Positions 11,205 through 22,091 are shown, numbered from the stretch's first letter. The stretch is DNA of 64,000 nt from Hymenopus coronatus (GCA_030762935.1 CM060880.1:14563001-14627000), one strand, 5' to 3'. Made by a program: numbers and translations. The notes: a model not told the origin generated them from the letters alone.

Positions 11205-11450
11205 GTATAATGAACTTGACTCTTGCATAAGGGTGACCTCAGCCACCATCAAAAACGTTTTTGCGACAAGTGTTTGCAGTTGTCTTTTCTAGCCACCAGA
11301 AGTTCAAATGTACACCGCTAGGAATAGACGCTAAGCAACGGAGATCTTATGTAAAGCAAAACCGGAGCTCACATATCCGTTTGCAAGATAAACCTCGGGT
11401 CTTTTTTTTTTATTGGCAGTATCTTGTACCTATATAAGACGAAATGTTGC
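11205..11450 (+). repeat. Dispersed repeat D, copy 2
   Basis: Homologous to 7905-8180 through TGAACTTGACTCTTGCA, GTGACCTCAGCC, GACAAGTGTTTGCAG, CACCAGAAGTTCAAATG, ATCTTATGTAAAGC. Followed by a T-run and TATATAAGACG, then by an R860 copy. Confidence 0.6.
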
Positions 11451-11470
11451 ATTACATAAAAAAAAAAAAC

Positions 11471-12246
11471 CCTGATGTGTTGCATTCACATGACTTTCTC
11501 TACATTTCTGCAACAAATTATTTTTAAAAAGCTTATGCTTCTGCTTCCTTCATGTTAATCGAGAAAAAATTAGCAGAATAGTCTTATTACCTGCTTCCTT
11601 GTAAGTAGAAGCGAAATAAGTGAGTAGCATAGGTTAAAGTGATAGTCAAAAGCTTATTGCTATCTGACTGAAGTTCTTTTGTTTGTATGGACAGGAATTG
11701 ACAAGTTTTTCAAAGCTGAAACCAAAAACAAGAAATATCTCAAAAACCATCAACTCCACGAAAAAAATGTATACAACATAAATTGTGTGTTTTAACGTAC
11801 TCTACATTTTTTGTGTGGTAAGTTTTTGTCCATCTCTTACGGTTTAGCAATTATGCAAAATTTTGTATAATTCATCCAGAATGAAGTAGTCTTCAGAACC
11901 TATTCTCAGAAAGTTCAAGATATACATATTATTTGTCAGGTAAATATCTTTAATATACGATATTTTAATCAAAATCATTCGAGCCATTTTGGACAAAATC
12001 AACATTTTCGAAAAAGTACCATGTAAAGGGCAGTTGAAAATCTTCGTGTCGCATCCTTGCAAGATACCGAACTTAAATACGCTGTCCACAGACACACACA
12101 CGCACCTTTTCCAGAAATGCTTTTTTTTTTTTTATTCAGGGGGACCCAAAACACTTATTTCCGGAGAAATATCAAAAATATCGAATTTTGAGTGCATTAC
12201 AATACCTTCTCTATCCAATAAGTGCATAGTACGTGAAGAGAAAGTA
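11471..12246 (-). mobile_element. R860 element, both ends present, internal deletions
   Basis: From CTGATGTGTTGCATTC to AGAGAAAGTA. About 15 bp (CTGTATGAGAAAAGTATA) and a ~40-bp stretch around the microsatellite are missing, and GGGCAGTTGAAAATC lacks the C-run. The palindrome is degraded (CCAATAAGTGCATAGTACG). Confidence 0.88.
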
Positions 12247-12813
12247 ATTAGATACTCAGATTTCATGAAATACGCTTTCTGAATAAAGAATTTGACTTTT
12301 TCTTCCTATTCTGCAAGGAACTATTCCTTTAAAAGGATATTTCTTCTTGAGATAAACATTAACAAATATTTGACCCGCATTCGCGATGCACCCCCCCCCC
12401 GTCACCATTAGTTAAGTACCGGTGATAAGTACCAACTGGATATTAAATACCACGCCCCGAAATTCCACCTTCATTCTAAAACAATAGTAAAACTGAAGCA
12501 GACGTAACAGCGACTGTGCTCTCATGTACTACACCAGATAGTGCCCTAACAATATTTTGATGATTTGGACATCCTGAAGTTTATATTTTAATTCAGCATT
12601 TGGAATAATCTCCCATGAAAGAGGTAAAAAGGAAGCATTTGGAAATTGTGGTATAACTTGAGATATATCAGCTATTGGGTAAGTAATATGCTATGTGAGG
12701 ATGTGGTTTCGAAGGGCTGGCTGAACTTATCATCTGACTACGCATGAGGCAGGCAGTTAGAGTAAAGGCTGTATGTGCCATTCTGATAGCAGAGTGGAAG
12801 CAGTCAGACTAAG
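12247..12813. other. Low-repeat stretch, no gene seen
   Basis: Contains a C-run of 10 (12390-12399). No coding frame or repeat family recognised. Confidence 0.45.
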
Positions 12814-12921
12814 ATCCTTTAACATAGTTTGTTATATCGGACGATGAATGAAATTGGTGAAATGATCTCGGGGTTCATGGAGCTTAAAGTTACTCGACAT
12901 TCGTCTTCTCAGAATAAGGGA
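12814..12921 (-). mobile_element. SINE F2, tail half only
   Basis: TCCTTTAACATAGTTTG, TATCGGACGATGAATG, GATCTCGGGGTTCATGG and CGTCTTCTCAGAATAAGGG match the F2 3' half. The tRNA-like head is absent, replaced by a truncated R860. Confidence 0.75.
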
Positions 12922-12925
12922 AAGC

Positions 12926-13571
12926 ACTTCTGAAAAATGTGTGTGTGTATGTATGTGGACAGCATAGCTCAAAAACGAAAAGACCGTTAAATACCAAATT
13001 GGTATAAAGTTTGGTATCTTGCAAGGATGAGACACGAAGATTTTTTAAGAAAATCCCCCCACTCGCAACTACCCTTTAAATGGAACTTGATTTTCTCAAA
13101 AATGACTAAAGATTTTGATTACAATATCGTACATTAAAGATATTTACCTGACATATAATATGTATTATCATGAATTTTCTGGGAATAGCCTCTTTATTCT
13201 GGATGAATTTTGTCGAAGTTTGCTTAACTGCTAAACTGTAACAGATAGACAAAAACTTACCATACAAATAATGTAGAGCACATTAAAACAATTTATGTTA
13301 TGTACTTTTTATCGTGGAGTTGATCTTTTTTCAGATATTTCTCGTTTCAGCTTTAAAAAAACATACTTTTCTCAGACAGGAATTTGTCAACTCAGGTCCG
13401 TACAAAGGAACTTCAGTCACATAGCACCAGCTTTTGACTATCACTTTATGGTACTCCATTATTTCGCTCTTACTTACAAGGAAGCAAGTAATAAGACTAT
13501 TTCTGCATTAGCTTTTTAGCAATAATAATTTGCAGAAATGTAGAGAAAGTCATGTGAATGGATCACATCAG
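12926..13571 (+). mobile_element. R860 element truncated at the ~130-bp breakpoint
   Basis: Starts at TTCTGAAAAATGTGTGTG, i.e. just before the microsatellite, and proceeds to GGATCACATCAG. It is GACAGCATAGCTC-type. Two other '+' copies (22886, 38288) begin at the same internal position. Several short deletions. Confidence 0.85.
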
Positions 13572-13652
13572 CAGGGCACCTCAGAGCATATTTCCGGTGA
13601 AATCTCAACAAGGAATTTTTGGGTGTGCAATATCTTCTCTAGGTACACTGTT
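13572..13652 (-). mobile_element. R860 hairpin-end fragment
   Basis: AGCATATTTCCGGTGAAATC and TTTTTGGGTGTGCAATATC, then a decayed terminus. Confidence 0.6.
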
Positions 13653-14318
13653 GGAAGTTTCTGGATGGAATGTTTTGCTGGATTACAACACTTTCTCTAG
13701 AGATGATCACGTTAATGTCGACAGTGGCAGAGCGGATCCCTAGATGTGCGTTATTTAGAAAGAAATCTTCCCATATGGGAGAGACAAGGACAGATGAACC
13801 CCTTTGTTCAAACGAGACGTGGCCACCTCTGATCCCCACAGTGTTCTCGTCGTCGTCTATCATGAATAAGAGATCAAGGTGGCAGTGTACTATTTTCAGC
13901 ACGACTACTTCCCCCTTTTCTTTTGTGTTCTCTCTCTTGCATTGTGTGTCTACGTGGCTTTTTAAATCGATATAACATCGACTTCTCGTTCTCAACAATG
14001 CGAGTTGCACAATTTGTCCTTCGGATTTAGACGAAAACTCCATATCCGAGTTGTGGCACATTTCCTGCACAAGTGAGGTAAAACCACTTCAACTTTTGTA
14101 TTATTTTGTGTTACAAGCAAAATAAAAAGTTTTGACCACTAGATGGGGTTCTTTCACAAAAAACATGGACAATACGTTGGATTACCTTAAAACGGAGGGG
14201 AATATAAATAACTGATCAGCGGAATTCGTGTGATTTTACTCACCACAGAAAAAGTGTGTAAATATTAGTATCTAAAAATTAAAAAGTCTCGGAAATAGTT
14301 AAACTGTTACTTTCTCTA
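13653..14318. other. GC-richer island with an open minus-strand frame
   Basis: A minus-strand frame of 143 codons (14070 down to 13639) lies mostly in non-R860 DNA of visibly more even composition than its neighbours. It has a fairly acidic centre (LLFMIDDDENTVGIRGGHVS) and no motif I recognise. The plus strand is also open for ~100 codons, so strand and coding status are undecided. It could be an old exon, retroelement debris or chance. Not called as a gene. Confidence 0.3.
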
Positions 14319-14893
14319 CACGTACTATGTACACAGTGTATAGAGAAGGTATTGCACTCCACCCAAAAATTCTATCCCGAGATTTCACCGGAAATATATG
14401 TTTTAGGGTCCCCAATATTTAAAAAAAGCATTTTCACAAAAAGGTCCGTGTGTATGTGTATGTCCGTGTGTCAGTGTGACCGTGAACACGATAACTCAAA
14501 AACCAAAAGTCGGTAAAATACCAAACTTGGTATTTAAGTTTAGTATCTTCCAGGGATGCGACACGAAGATTTTGAGGAAAATCCCCCCACCCCCAACTAC
14601 CCTTTACATGGAACTTTTTTAGAAAATTTTTATTTTCTCAAAAATGGCTCTAACGATTTTGATTAAAATTTCGTATATTAAAGATATTTACCTGACAAAT
14701 AAAATGTATATCTTGAATTTTATGGGAATAGCCTCTGAAGACTACTTTATTCGGGATGAATTTTGCATATTTGCTAAACCGTAAGCGATAGACAGAAAAT
14801 TACACAGAGAAAAAGTAGAGCACATTAAGAAACACAATTTATGTTATATAGATTTTTTTCGTGGAGTTTGTCGCTTTTGAGATATTCCTTGTT
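14319..14893 (+). mobile_element. R860 element, distal third replaced by next copy
   Basis: Complete from ACTTTCTCTACACG to GAGATATTCCTTGTTT, where it runs directly into the hairpin end of 14894-15697. It shares private variants with that copy (TTTTATGGGAATAGCC, TTTTGCATATTTGCTAAACC, CATTAAGAAACACAATTT), so the two are sister copies in tandem. Confidence 0.9.
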
Positions 14894-15697
14894 TATGTAC
14901 AGTGTATAGAGAAGGTATTGCACTCCACCCAAAAATTCGATACCGAGATTTCACCGGAAATATATGTTTTAGGGTCCCCTGTAACCAAAAAAAGCAGTTT
15001 CGGAAAAAGGTCCGAGTGTGGTTTCCGTCTGTCTGTGAACACGATAACTCAAAAACGAAAAGTCGGTAAAATACCAAACTTGGTATTTAAGTTAAGTATC
15101 TTCCAGAGATGCGACACGATGATTTTGAGAAAAATCCCCCCACCCCAAAATATCCTTTACATGGAACTTTTTTCTAAATTTTTTATTTTCTTAAAAATAA
15201 CTAACGCTTTTGATTAAAATATCGTATATTAAAGATATTTACCTTTCAAATAAAATGTATACCTTGAATTTTATGGGAATAGCCTCTGAAGACTACTTTA
15301 TTCTGGACGAATTTTGCATATTTGCTAAACCGTAAGAGATGGACAGAAAATTACCACAGAGAAAATGTAGAGCACATTAAGAAACACAATTTATGCTATA
15401 TACATTTTTTTCGTGAAGTTGGTCGTTTTTGAGATATTCCTTGTTTTTGGTTTCAGCTTTAAAAAACGTATACTTCTCTCACACAGGAATTTGTTAACTT
15501 CTGTCCGTATAAACAAAGGAACTTCAGTCACATAGCAACCAGCTTTTGACTATCACTTTAACCTATGGTACTCCATTATTTCCTTTCTACTTACGAGGAA
15601 GCAAATAAAAATTCCATAAAAAAATGCAAGAATAAGCCTTTTAACAATAATTTGTTGCAGAGACGTAGAGAAAGTCATGTGAATGGAACACATCAGA
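14894..15697 (+). mobile_element. R860 element, tandem sister of preceding copy
   Basis: Begins inside the palindrome (ATGTACAGTGTATAGAG) and is otherwise complete to GGAACACATCAGA. Carries the same three private variants as 14319-14893. Confidence 0.9.
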
Positions 15698-15699
15698 GT

Positions 15700-15807
15700 T
15701 TTTTTAAGGGAAGATCAAAATATACGAGTGTCGGTATCGAATTTTTCGGTGGAATACAATACTTTGTCTAGCTACTATATACATAGCACGTTGTTGAGAA
15801 AATAATA
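15700..15807 (-). mobile_element. R860 hairpin-end fragment
   Basis: GTGTCGGTATCGAATTTTTC, GTGGAATACAATACTTTG, TACTATATACATAGCACG, then TTGAGAAAATAATA. Confidence 0.65.
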
Positions 15808-16325
15808 GAAGTGGGTAGAGAAGGTGATGTAAATGTAACGCAGCAGGTGTTTGAGCACTACAGCCACAACAATACAAGCAGCACGATTGTTTCATTGCTC
15901 CCGCGACCTTGGTGAAAACAAAACAAAAGCGCCAAACTAGCAGGTACCGCAAATTGCATTCACTTACTTACGTAATGAAAAGGTAGACCACAGCGGCAAC
16001 GGTATATCGTGATTTCATCGCTCACCTGCAACAAGAAGAAAACAACCGTCATCTGTCTGATTCAATTGGCCATCAAATATATACATTACTTCCAGTCTTC
16101 TTTAAACACAGTCAATAACCATGAGATGATAACATAAAACCTCTCTTTGATATTTATAGCACCTTCCTTCATCCTATTTATGGGCAAGAGGGCGGGAGTA
16201 CCGTCACTTAGGGGCTTAGCTGTGTGGCGCTTCTTTTGTCTCTCATCAATACATGGCACGAGTTACCAACTTTGCAGACAGTATACTGTAAGTTGAGGTA
16301 TAAATGAAACAATATACATAAAAAA
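15808..16325. other. Low-repeat stretch, no gene seen
   Basis: Possible decayed distal terminus near 15826-15845 (GTAGAGAAGGTGATGTAAAT). Otherwise no recognised feature. Confidence 0.4.
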
Positions 16326-17487
16326 TCTGATGCGTTCCACTCACATGACTTTCTCTACATCTCTGCAACAAATTATTGTCAAAAAGCCTATGCTTCTATT
16401 TACTTAATGCTAATCGAGAAAAAAATGGCAGTCTTATTACTTGCTTCCTTGTAAATAGAAGCGAAATAAGGGAGTAGCATAGGTTAAAATGATAGTCAAA
16501 AGCTGGTTACTAGGTGACTGAAGTTCCTTTGTTTGTATGGACAGCAGTTGACAAATTCCTGTATGAGAAAAGTTAAGTTTTTCAAAGGTGAAACCAAAAA
16601 CAAGGAATATTTCAAAAACTATCAACTCGTCGCCCTCCGTGGTGTAGTGGGTACCATGCTAACTTCATATACCCAAGGTCGCGGGTTCAAACCCGGCGGA
16701 GGACGATAGATTTTTTCGGGCGTAAAAATCCTTAGCATGGCTTCCTTCGGAAGGGAAGTAAAGCCGTGGGTCCCGTGTCGTAGATTTACGGCACGCAAAA
16801 GAAACTCAAGCCTGATAAGAGAGGCCTCTGAGCAAAATTAAGCGATCTTTCACGCCCAATATAGAATGGCACGCTGAGAATCAAAGCAGTTAAAGAGCGT
16901 CCATAAATAACGCGCCATTTCATTTCATTTCAACTATCAACTCCACGAAAAAATTGTATTTAACATAAATTATGTGCTTTAACATGCCCTGCATTTTCTG
17001 TGTGGTAAGTTTTTGTCCATTTCTTACGGTTTAGCAGTTATGCAAAATTCCGTAAAATTCATCCAGAATAAAGTAATATTCAGAGGCTGTTCCCAGAAAA
17101 TTCAAGATATACATTTTATTTGTCAGGTAAGTATCTTTAATATACGATATTTTAATCAAACTCCTTAGTCATTTTTGAGAAAATCAAACTTTACTAAAAA
17201 ATTTCCATATAAAGGGTAGTTTGGGATAGGGGTATTTTTCTCAAGATCTTCGTGTCGCATCCCTGGAAGATACTAAACTTAAACACCAAGTTTGGTATTT
17301 TACCGACTATTCGTTTTTGAGTTATCTTGTTCACAGACACACGGACTTTTTTCTAAAAATGCTTTTTTTTTTTTGATACAGGAGACCCTAAAACATATAT
17401 TTCCAGTGAAATCTCGGTAACGAATTTTCGGTTGGAATACAATACCTTTTCTATACACTATGTACATAGTACGTGTAGAGAAAGTAA
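16326..17487 (-). mobile_element. R860 element, full length, split by SINE F4
   Basis: Complete R860 (TCTGATGCGTTCC to GTGTAGAGAAAGTAA; palindrome CACTATGTACATAGTACG) of ~860 bp once the 16629-16931 SINE is removed. It provides a clean empty-site reference: AACTATCAACTC occurs on both sides of the insert. Confidence 0.93.
16629..16931 (+). mobile_element. SINE family F4, intact, with 12-bp TSD
   Basis: tRNA-like head GCCCTCCGTGGTGTAGTGGG (A-box region) and B-box GCGGGTTCAAACCCGGC, folding as GCCCTCCG/CGGAGGAC. The body contains the self-complementary CTTCCTTCGGAAGGGAAG and GTCCCGTGTCGTAGATTTAC. It ends GCGCCATTTCATTTCATTTC. Perfect duplication AACTATCAACTC at 16617-16628 and 16932-16943 marks insertion into R860. 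A functional tRNA gene is unlikely because the unit extends 230 bp past the head and transposed as a block. Confidence 0.9.
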
Positions 17488-17940
17488 GAACAAATAAAAT
17501 AAATATGTTGATATGACGTCTAATAGTTTTTTATATTATTATAGTCTAATAAGCCACGTGTAATATACGTTTTATCCTATCCTTATATTAACTGAAATAT
17601 TGTTATATTTATTAATATTATTAGAGTCGTCATTACGAGGAATTGCATTTTAGTAGTGACGTAGGCAGTGTTTTGTTTGTTCATTGCTGAGTAACCCCGC
17701 TGGAGTTACATTTTCAATTCTGGTTGTTTAAACTGTACCAAATGAATCAATAAATGAATGAAAATGGATATTCCCGAATAAGTTTTAGATTATACTAAAA
17801 ATGGTATACTTAGTTTGTTACCTGGCAAGTCGAAGGACTTATACGACAAGGAATTTTCATTATTTAAAGAATGGGGAGCTGCCAAAATGAGTTAAAATAA
17901 TTTACAATGAAATTATTTCACGATGAAATAAAGACTCGTT
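17488..17940. other. AT-rich stretch, no gene seen
   Basis: No repeat family or coding frame recognised between two R860 copies. Confidence 0.45.
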
Positions 17941-18789
17941 ACTTTCTCTACACTTACCTTGTACATAGTGTATAGAGAAGGTATTGCACTCCACCAAAAA
18001 ACCCGATAAAGATTTCACCGGAAATGTGTATTTTAGGGTCCCCTATATCCAATAAAAGCATTTTCACAAAAAGGCCCATGTGTGTTTGTGTGTAACATGA
18101 TAACTCAAAAACGAAAAGTAGGTAAAATACCAAACTTGGTATTTAAGTTTAGTATCTTCCAGGGATGCGACACGAAGATTTTGAGAAAAATCCCCACACC
18201 CCAAACTACCCTTTACATGGAGCTTTTTTCGAAAATTTCGATTTTCTCAAAAATGGCTCTAACGATTTTGATTAAAATATCATATATTAAAGGTATTTAC
18301 CTGACAAATAAAACGTATATCTTGAATTTTCTGGGAATAGCCTCTGAAGAGTAGTTTATTCATTAAGAATATTACGGAATTGTGAATAACTACTAAACCG
18401 TAAGATATGGACAAAAACTTACTACACAAAAAATGTAGAGCACATTAAAACACACAATTTATGTTACATACATTTTTTTCGTCGAGTTCATCGTTTTTGA
18501 GACATTCCTTATTTTTAGTTTCTGCTATGAAAAACTAATTTTTCTCATTTAGGAATTTGTGAATTGCTGTCCATAGAAACAAAGGAACTTCAGTGACATA
18601 GCAACCAGCTTTTGATTATCACTTTAACCTATGTTACTCCCTTATTTCGCTTCTACTTACAAGGAAGCAAGTAATACGATATTTCTGCTAGTTTTTTCTG
18701 ATTAGCATGAAGTAAATAGATGTATAAGCTTTTTAAGAATAATTTGTTGCAGAGGTGTAGAAAACGTCATGTGAATGGAACACATCTGA
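17941..18789 (+). mobile_element. R860 element, full length
   Basis: ACTTTCTCTACACTTACC, then TGTACATAGTG (palindrome arm degraded) to GGAACACATCTGA. All internal landmarks present, with a short non-expanded microsatellite. Confidence 0.92.
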
Positions 18790-19000
18790 TTTTTGTTTTT
18801 TTTTTTTGTTTGTTTTGTTTTGTTTCCTAGGATACCGACACTTAATGCATACATGAAGTCTATAGGAGAGAATAAAATGCTTTATTCTGTTTTCCATGTG
18901 ATCTGTTTTGTGGAGATAACTGCAAGGAATGGTGGTGGTAGTCGTAGCAGCAGAATTGGTACATGAAGTGATATGAATATAACACATCAAATTCGTTTTT
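18790..19000. other. T-rich linker with a solo R860-like distal end
   Basis: TTTTGTTTGTTTTG tract, then non-repetitive DNA. GAAGTGATATGAATATAAC and ACATCAAATTC (18966-18994) resemble the R860 distal module without a body, immediately before the next hairpin end. Confidence 0.45.
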
Positions 19001-19541
19001 ACTTTCTCTACACGTACTATGTACATAGTGTATAAACAAAATATTGTAATGCACTCAAAAATTAGATACCCATATTTCACCGGAAAAACATGTTTTGGGT
19101 CCCCCTGAATCCAGAAAAAAGCATTTTGGGAAAACGGTCGTGTGCGTGCGTGTGGACAGCATAGCTCGAAAACGAAAATACCGTTAAAAACCAAACTTGG
19201 TATTTAACTTAAGTATCTCCCAAGGATGCGACACGAAGATTTTCAAGAAAATCCCCCCACCCGCAACTACCCTTTACATGGTAAAAAATTCTAAAATTTT
19301 TATTTTCTCAAATAAGGTTCTAATGATTTTCATTAAAATCTCTTGTTTTTAAGATTTTTTCATGACAAATAAAACGTATATCTTGAATTTTCTGGGAATA
19401 GCCTTTGTAGACATGTTTATTCTGGATGAATTTTGCGAACTTTTATATAACTGGTGCACCGTAACAGATAGACAAAAATTTATTACACAAAAAATATAGA
19501 GCACGTTAAAATGCACAATTTATGTTATATACGTTTTTTGG
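19001..19541 (+). mobile_element. R860 element, distal third missing
   Basis: From ACTTTCTCTACACG with ACTATGTACATAGTG to TTATGTTATATACG, where an F2 fragment follows. GACAGCATAGCTC-type. Confidence 0.87.
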
Positions 19542-19544
19542 TAT

Positions 19545-19590
19545 AGCTGAACCTGGTTGGTCATATCGGACGATTATAAGATGACAATCC
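19545..19590 (-). mobile_element. SINE F2 tail fragment
   Basis: GAACCTGGTTGGTCATATCG then GACGAT matches the F2 3' tail only. Confidence 0.6.
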
Positions 19591-20076
19591 TTTAGTATTC
19601 GTAACACACATGTATTAATCTTAAAACTGTTCAACGAATATATTTACTCTCCTTCCCCTCCTTCTGTTAAGTTTTATATTTGTGAGCAGGTCAAAGACAA
19701 GACACTTCACATAATTTAAAACGCCAGACACAAGTTTTAAAGGCTGTCTTGACACTGTGCAGGAGACGAAAAAACAATAAATTAAAAAAAAGAACATCGC
19801 CCTACAATTTTCTGCTCTTGTAAAACGGGAGGGTTGAAAGTGAAATAATTAGTTGAAGAGCGTTCCCTCTCGTCATAAAGAAAATAAAAACGAAGCGCTA
19901 TAACACTAGAGAGAGAAATAATTTTACGCTCACACAATAAAGTTGAGAAAGCAGTGTGATGACCCTTGGGGCATTGCACTCTCATAACGCCACAGATTCA
20001 CGTCTGGTATATATCTACCTATTCTAACAGAAGGCTTAACTATTCCTATTTGACCCTTTCGAAGATTAAAAGAGTT
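19591..20076. other. Low-repeat stretch, no gene seen
   Basis: Short open frames of under 90 codons on both strands, none with a recognisable motif. Confidence 0.4.
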
Positions 20077-20290
20077 ATAGTTATATTTAAGTTTAGCATC
20101 TTCCGTAGAAAAGACACGAAAGGTTTTCAAGAAAATCCTCCACCCCAAACTACCCTTTACACAGATTTTTTTTGTTGAAAATGTGTTTCCCAAAAATATC
20201 TCTAATGATTTTGATTCAAATGTATATTAGAGAAATGTAAATGACAAATTGTGTGTTTTGACGTGATCTACATTTTTTTTTTCTTGTAGT
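20077..20290 (+). mobile_element. R860 fragment with inverted junction
   Basis: '+' sequence from ATTTAAGTTTAGCATCTTCC to ATTTTGATTCAAATG. At ~20245 the orientation flips to a short '-' piece (AATTGTGTGTTTTGACGTGA, CTACATTTTTT). Confidence 0.7.
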
Positions 20291-20424
20291 TTAACGTCCT
20301 TTAACCTGGTTGGTCATATCAGACGATGAATGGAATTGGTGAAATGTTCAAATGATCTCGGGGTCCATGGAGCTTAAAGTTGCACAACATTCGTCTTCTC
20401 AGGATAAGGGAAAACCACGGGGGA
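20290..20424 (-). mobile_element. SINE F2, tail half only
   Basis: TCCTTTAACCTGGTTGGTCA, GACGATGAATGGAATTGG, CTCGGGGTCCATGGAGC, CATTCGTCTTCTCAGGATAA. Head absent. Confidence 0.75.
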
Positions 20425-20430
20425 AAAAAG

Positions 20431-21316
20431 CTGATGTGTTACACTCACATAACTTTCTCTAGCTGTTCTACAAACTTCCTACATAAGATAATTCTTCTTT
20501 CTGCGCCTTGCTAATCGAGGTATTCATTAGCACAATGTTCTTATTATTTAGTTCCGTTTAAGTTGGAAGAAAATAAGGGAATACACTAGGCTAAACCAAT
20601 AGTCAAATGTTTTAAAAGCTGTCGTTACTTGGTTTTCATTACAAATCGCTTCTTTTCTTGGCCAGGAGTAGAACAAAGAAAAACGGACACTCCCGTCTGA
20701 GAAAAGTACAAGTACTTCAAAGCTGAAACTGATAACAATGAGTACCTCGAAAACGGTAAGCTCCACGAGAAAAATGTATATGACATAACTTGTGTATTTT
20801 AAAAAAACCTACATTTTTTGTATAGGAAGTTTTTGCCTATCTCTTACGGTTTACTAGTTATGGCAAATTAAGAAAAATTCATCCAGAATAAACAGTCTTC
20901 AGAAGCTATTCCCAGAAAATTCAAGATATGCATTTTATTTGTCAGGTAAATATCTTTAATATACGATATTTTAATCAAAATCGTTAGAGCCACTTTTAAG
21001 AAAATCAAAATTTTCGAAAAAAGTTCCATGTAAAGGGTAGTTTGGATGGGGGGATTTTTCTCAAAATCTTCGTGTCACATCCCTGGAAGATACTAAACTT
21101 AAATACCAAGTTTGGTATTTTAGATACTATTCGTTTTTGAGTTATCGTGTTCACACACGAACACACACACACACGGACCTTTTTCTGAAAATGCTTTTTA
21201 TGGATACAGGCGGTCCTAAAACATGTATTTCCGGTGAAATCTCGGTATCGAATTTTTGGGTGGAATACAATACTTCTCTATCCCTATCATTGTACATACG
21301 GGGCTAGCGAAAGTAA
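20431..21316 (-). mobile_element. R860 element, full length, subfamily B distal region
   Basis: Starts CTGATGTGTTACACTCAC and then CTAGCTGTTCTACAAAC instead of the usual CTACATCTCTGCAACAAA. It has extra sequence (TTCTTTTCTTGGCCAGGAG, AAACGGACACTCCCGTCTG) shared with 57129-57950 and 60214-61072. The hairpin end is the variant TCTCTATCCCTATCATTG with CATACGGGGCTAGCGA. Confidence 0.9.
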
Positions 21317-21319
21317 AAA

Positions 21320-21407
21320 ACTTAGCCGGGTAACTATATCACAGCGAGATTCGAACTCGCAACCAGTTGAATGTGAGGCAGACACGCTACCACCAAACTA
21401 CCCAGAC
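21320..21407 (-). mobile_element. SINE F2, head portion
   Basis: The minus strand carries GTCTGGGTAGTTTGGTGG, AGCGTGTCTGCCTCACATTC and the B-box GCGAGTTCGAATCTCGC, with only ~20 bp of body. Confidence 0.75.
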
Positions 21408-21963
21408 GAGCTCTACATTTATGTGTAGTAATTTTTGTCTAGGTCTTACGGTTTGCCAATTATGCAAAATTCTCCAGAATAAAGAGCTTTTCAGAGATTA
21501 TTCCCAGAAAATCAAACAAATGGATTTATTTGTCATGTAAATATTTAAATATACCTTATTTTAAATTGATACACCCATTTTTGAGAAAAACAAAATTTTC
21601 CAAAAATGTCCATACAAAGGGTAGCTTGGGGTGAGCGTCATTTTTTTTTTTTTTTTAAATTCCCGTCGCATTCTTGGAAGATACTGAACTTAAATACCAA
21701 GTTTCGTATTTAACCGACTTTTCGTTTTTGATCTATGCTGCCCACACACACACACACACACGGTCGCGCCGTGACCGAGTTTTTAAACCAGTTGACTCCC
21801 ACCAAGGCGGGCATGTGGGATTTGTGTTGGACAAAGCGGCACTGGGGCAGAATTTCTCCGGGTTCTCACCATGAATCATCAGTGACATCGCCTGCGGAGT
21901 CACATGTAGTAAAAGCGGGACGTTAAACATTATAATAATAAAAAACATACACACGGTCACTTT
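21408..21963 (-). mobile_element. R860 middle fragment, split by SINE F3
   Basis: From GCTCTACATTTATGTG to the CA tract (21741-21765). It resumes for ~15 bp after the SINE (ACACACGGTCACTTTT), then meets a '+' copy. Confidence 0.8.
21766..21948 (+). mobile_element. SINE family F3 in R860, 10-bp TSD
   Basis: GCGCCGTGACCGAGTTTTTA head, TGTTGGACAAAGCGGCACTG and GGGGCAGAATTTCTCCGGG body, AAAAGCGGGACGTTAAAC and ATAATAATAAAAAA tail. ACACACGGTC is duplicated at 21756-21765 and 21949-21958. The B-box part of the head is decayed relative to the copy at 10229. Confidence 0.85.
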
Positions 21964-21964
21964 T

Positions 21965-22080
21965 ACTTTCTCTACACGTACTATGTATATAGTGTATAGA
22001 GAAGCTATTGTAATGCACCCAAAAATTCGATACCGACATTTTACCGGAAATATATGTTTTGGGTCCCCCTCAATAAAAAA
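21965..22080 (+). mobile_element. R860 hairpin-end fragment
   Basis: ACTTTCTCTACACG with ACTATGTATATAGTG to GGGTCCCCCTCAATAAAA; stops at a trinucleotide repeat. Confidence 0.82.
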
Positions 22081-22091
22081 TGACGATGATG

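Noticed and set aside
16629..16702. Functional tRNA gene with 3' trailer
   Set aside because: The flanking 12-bp duplication encloses the full 303-bp SINE, so the head is part of a retroposed unit.
18733..19194. 153-codon minus-strand frame
   Set aside because: Half is R860 hairpin side and half T-rich linker; low-complexity Thr/Lys runs; no motif.
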